Shown here in pieces: positions 5,042 through 5,215 of a stretch of DNA of 5,215 bases. Each line of letters begins with the position of its first letter. Within the stretch, counting starts at the first letter, position 1. The DNA lies in NCBI GenBank assembly GCA_002348535.1, contig DEBL01000353.1, positions 5,801 to 11,015 on the forward strand, in the 5' to 3' direction. The notes below the pieces were generated by a model that was not told where the DNA came from, made no database searches, and worked only from the letters and a program-made list of their open reading frames with translations. The stretch comes from Deltaproteobacteria bacterium UBA2957 (GTDB lineage: Bacteria > Myxococcota_A > UBA796). A program made the position numbers and the translations under genes.

Positions 5042-5214
5042 ACGGTCTCCATGGATTGTACCTCGAAGATTGGCCGCCGGCGGATGAACTGCCGATCTCT
5101 TGTACGGACCAAAGCCGCGGAACTTGACTTGACTGTCCACACAACGGCGATAGGGCCTCGGCATTCAAACCGCGGCTGCACATTTGTGGGGCCCGTGAAG
5201 AATGTCCGTCGGGG
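5038..5214 (-). CDS. Possible C-terminal end of an upstream gene
   Basis: A frame of 58 codons is open from the right edge to a TGA at 5040-5038, which overlaps the ATG of the 197-aa gene as ATGA, a common coupling arrangement. The residues include PRFECRGPIAVVWTVKSSSA and end RRRPIFEVQSMETV, with no recognisable domain. About 60 percent of third codon positions are G or C, compatible with coding but not decisive. If it is not a gene, this is the upstream region of the operon; no convincing -35/-10 pair was found in it on the minus strand. Confidence 0.4.
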   Translation of the reverse strand, partial: PRRTFFTGPTNVQPRFECRGPIAVVWTVKSSSAALVRTRDRQFIRRRPIFEVQSMETV

Positions 5215-5215
5215 G

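Noticed and set aside
5113..5177. AGCCGCGG and CCGCGGCT as inverted copies, and ACTTG in tandem at 5122-5131
   Set aside because: Short, GC-rich or low-complexity matches 49 bp apart that are expected by chance, with no flanking structure of an attachment site or operator.

Overview
The window looks like ordinary chromosomal DNA from a moderately GC-rich Gram-negative bacterium. The gene set and the look of the proteins suggest Myxococcota or another lineage of the former Deltaproteobacteria; this is inferred from protein resemblance only, since no rRNA or marker phylogeny is available. There are no transposases, CRISPR arrays, tRNAs, rRNAs or phage genes.

Left part (1-1034, minus strand): an ECF-type RNA polymerase sigma factor is followed 12 nt downstream by a membrane-anchored zinc-binding anti-sigma factor, cut by the left edge. 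The anti-sigma N-terminus carries C-x25-H-x3-C-x2-C, the spacing of the ZAS domain in RsrA-type regulators. Two GGAAC elements upstream of the sigma gene are candidate ECF -35 boxes, so the pair may be autoregulated.

Middle (1035-1485): a divergent intergenic region, then on the plus strand an 80-residue KH-domain RNA-binding protein of the KhpA/YlqC type. It ends 3 nt from the end of the convergent hutU gene.

Right part (1489-5215, minus strand): a tightly packed gene series reading leftwards. In transcription order it holds the tail of a possible upstream gene (ATGA overlap), an unrecognised 197-aa protein, an unrecognised 205-aa protein (GTG start overlapping the previous stop), rpoZ (RNA polymerase omega subunit), a 59-aa acidic protein, and hutU (urocanate hydratase). 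Spacings of -7, +110, +9 and +28 nt suggest one transcription unit, perhaps with an internal promoter before rpoZ. The most unusual element is the omega subunit: after a normal N-terminal core it has an acidic, proline-rich tail of about four octapeptide repeats encoded by 24-bp imperfect repeats, plus a run of eight cytosines close to the stop.

The window therefore joins transcription machinery (omega, ECF sigma and anti-sigma), a general RNA chaperone-like protein and one histidine-degradation enzyme. No hutH, hutI or hutG/F is visible. The best candidates for something undescribed are the two unrecognised tandem proteins and the omega tail; neither can be assigned a function from sequence alone.
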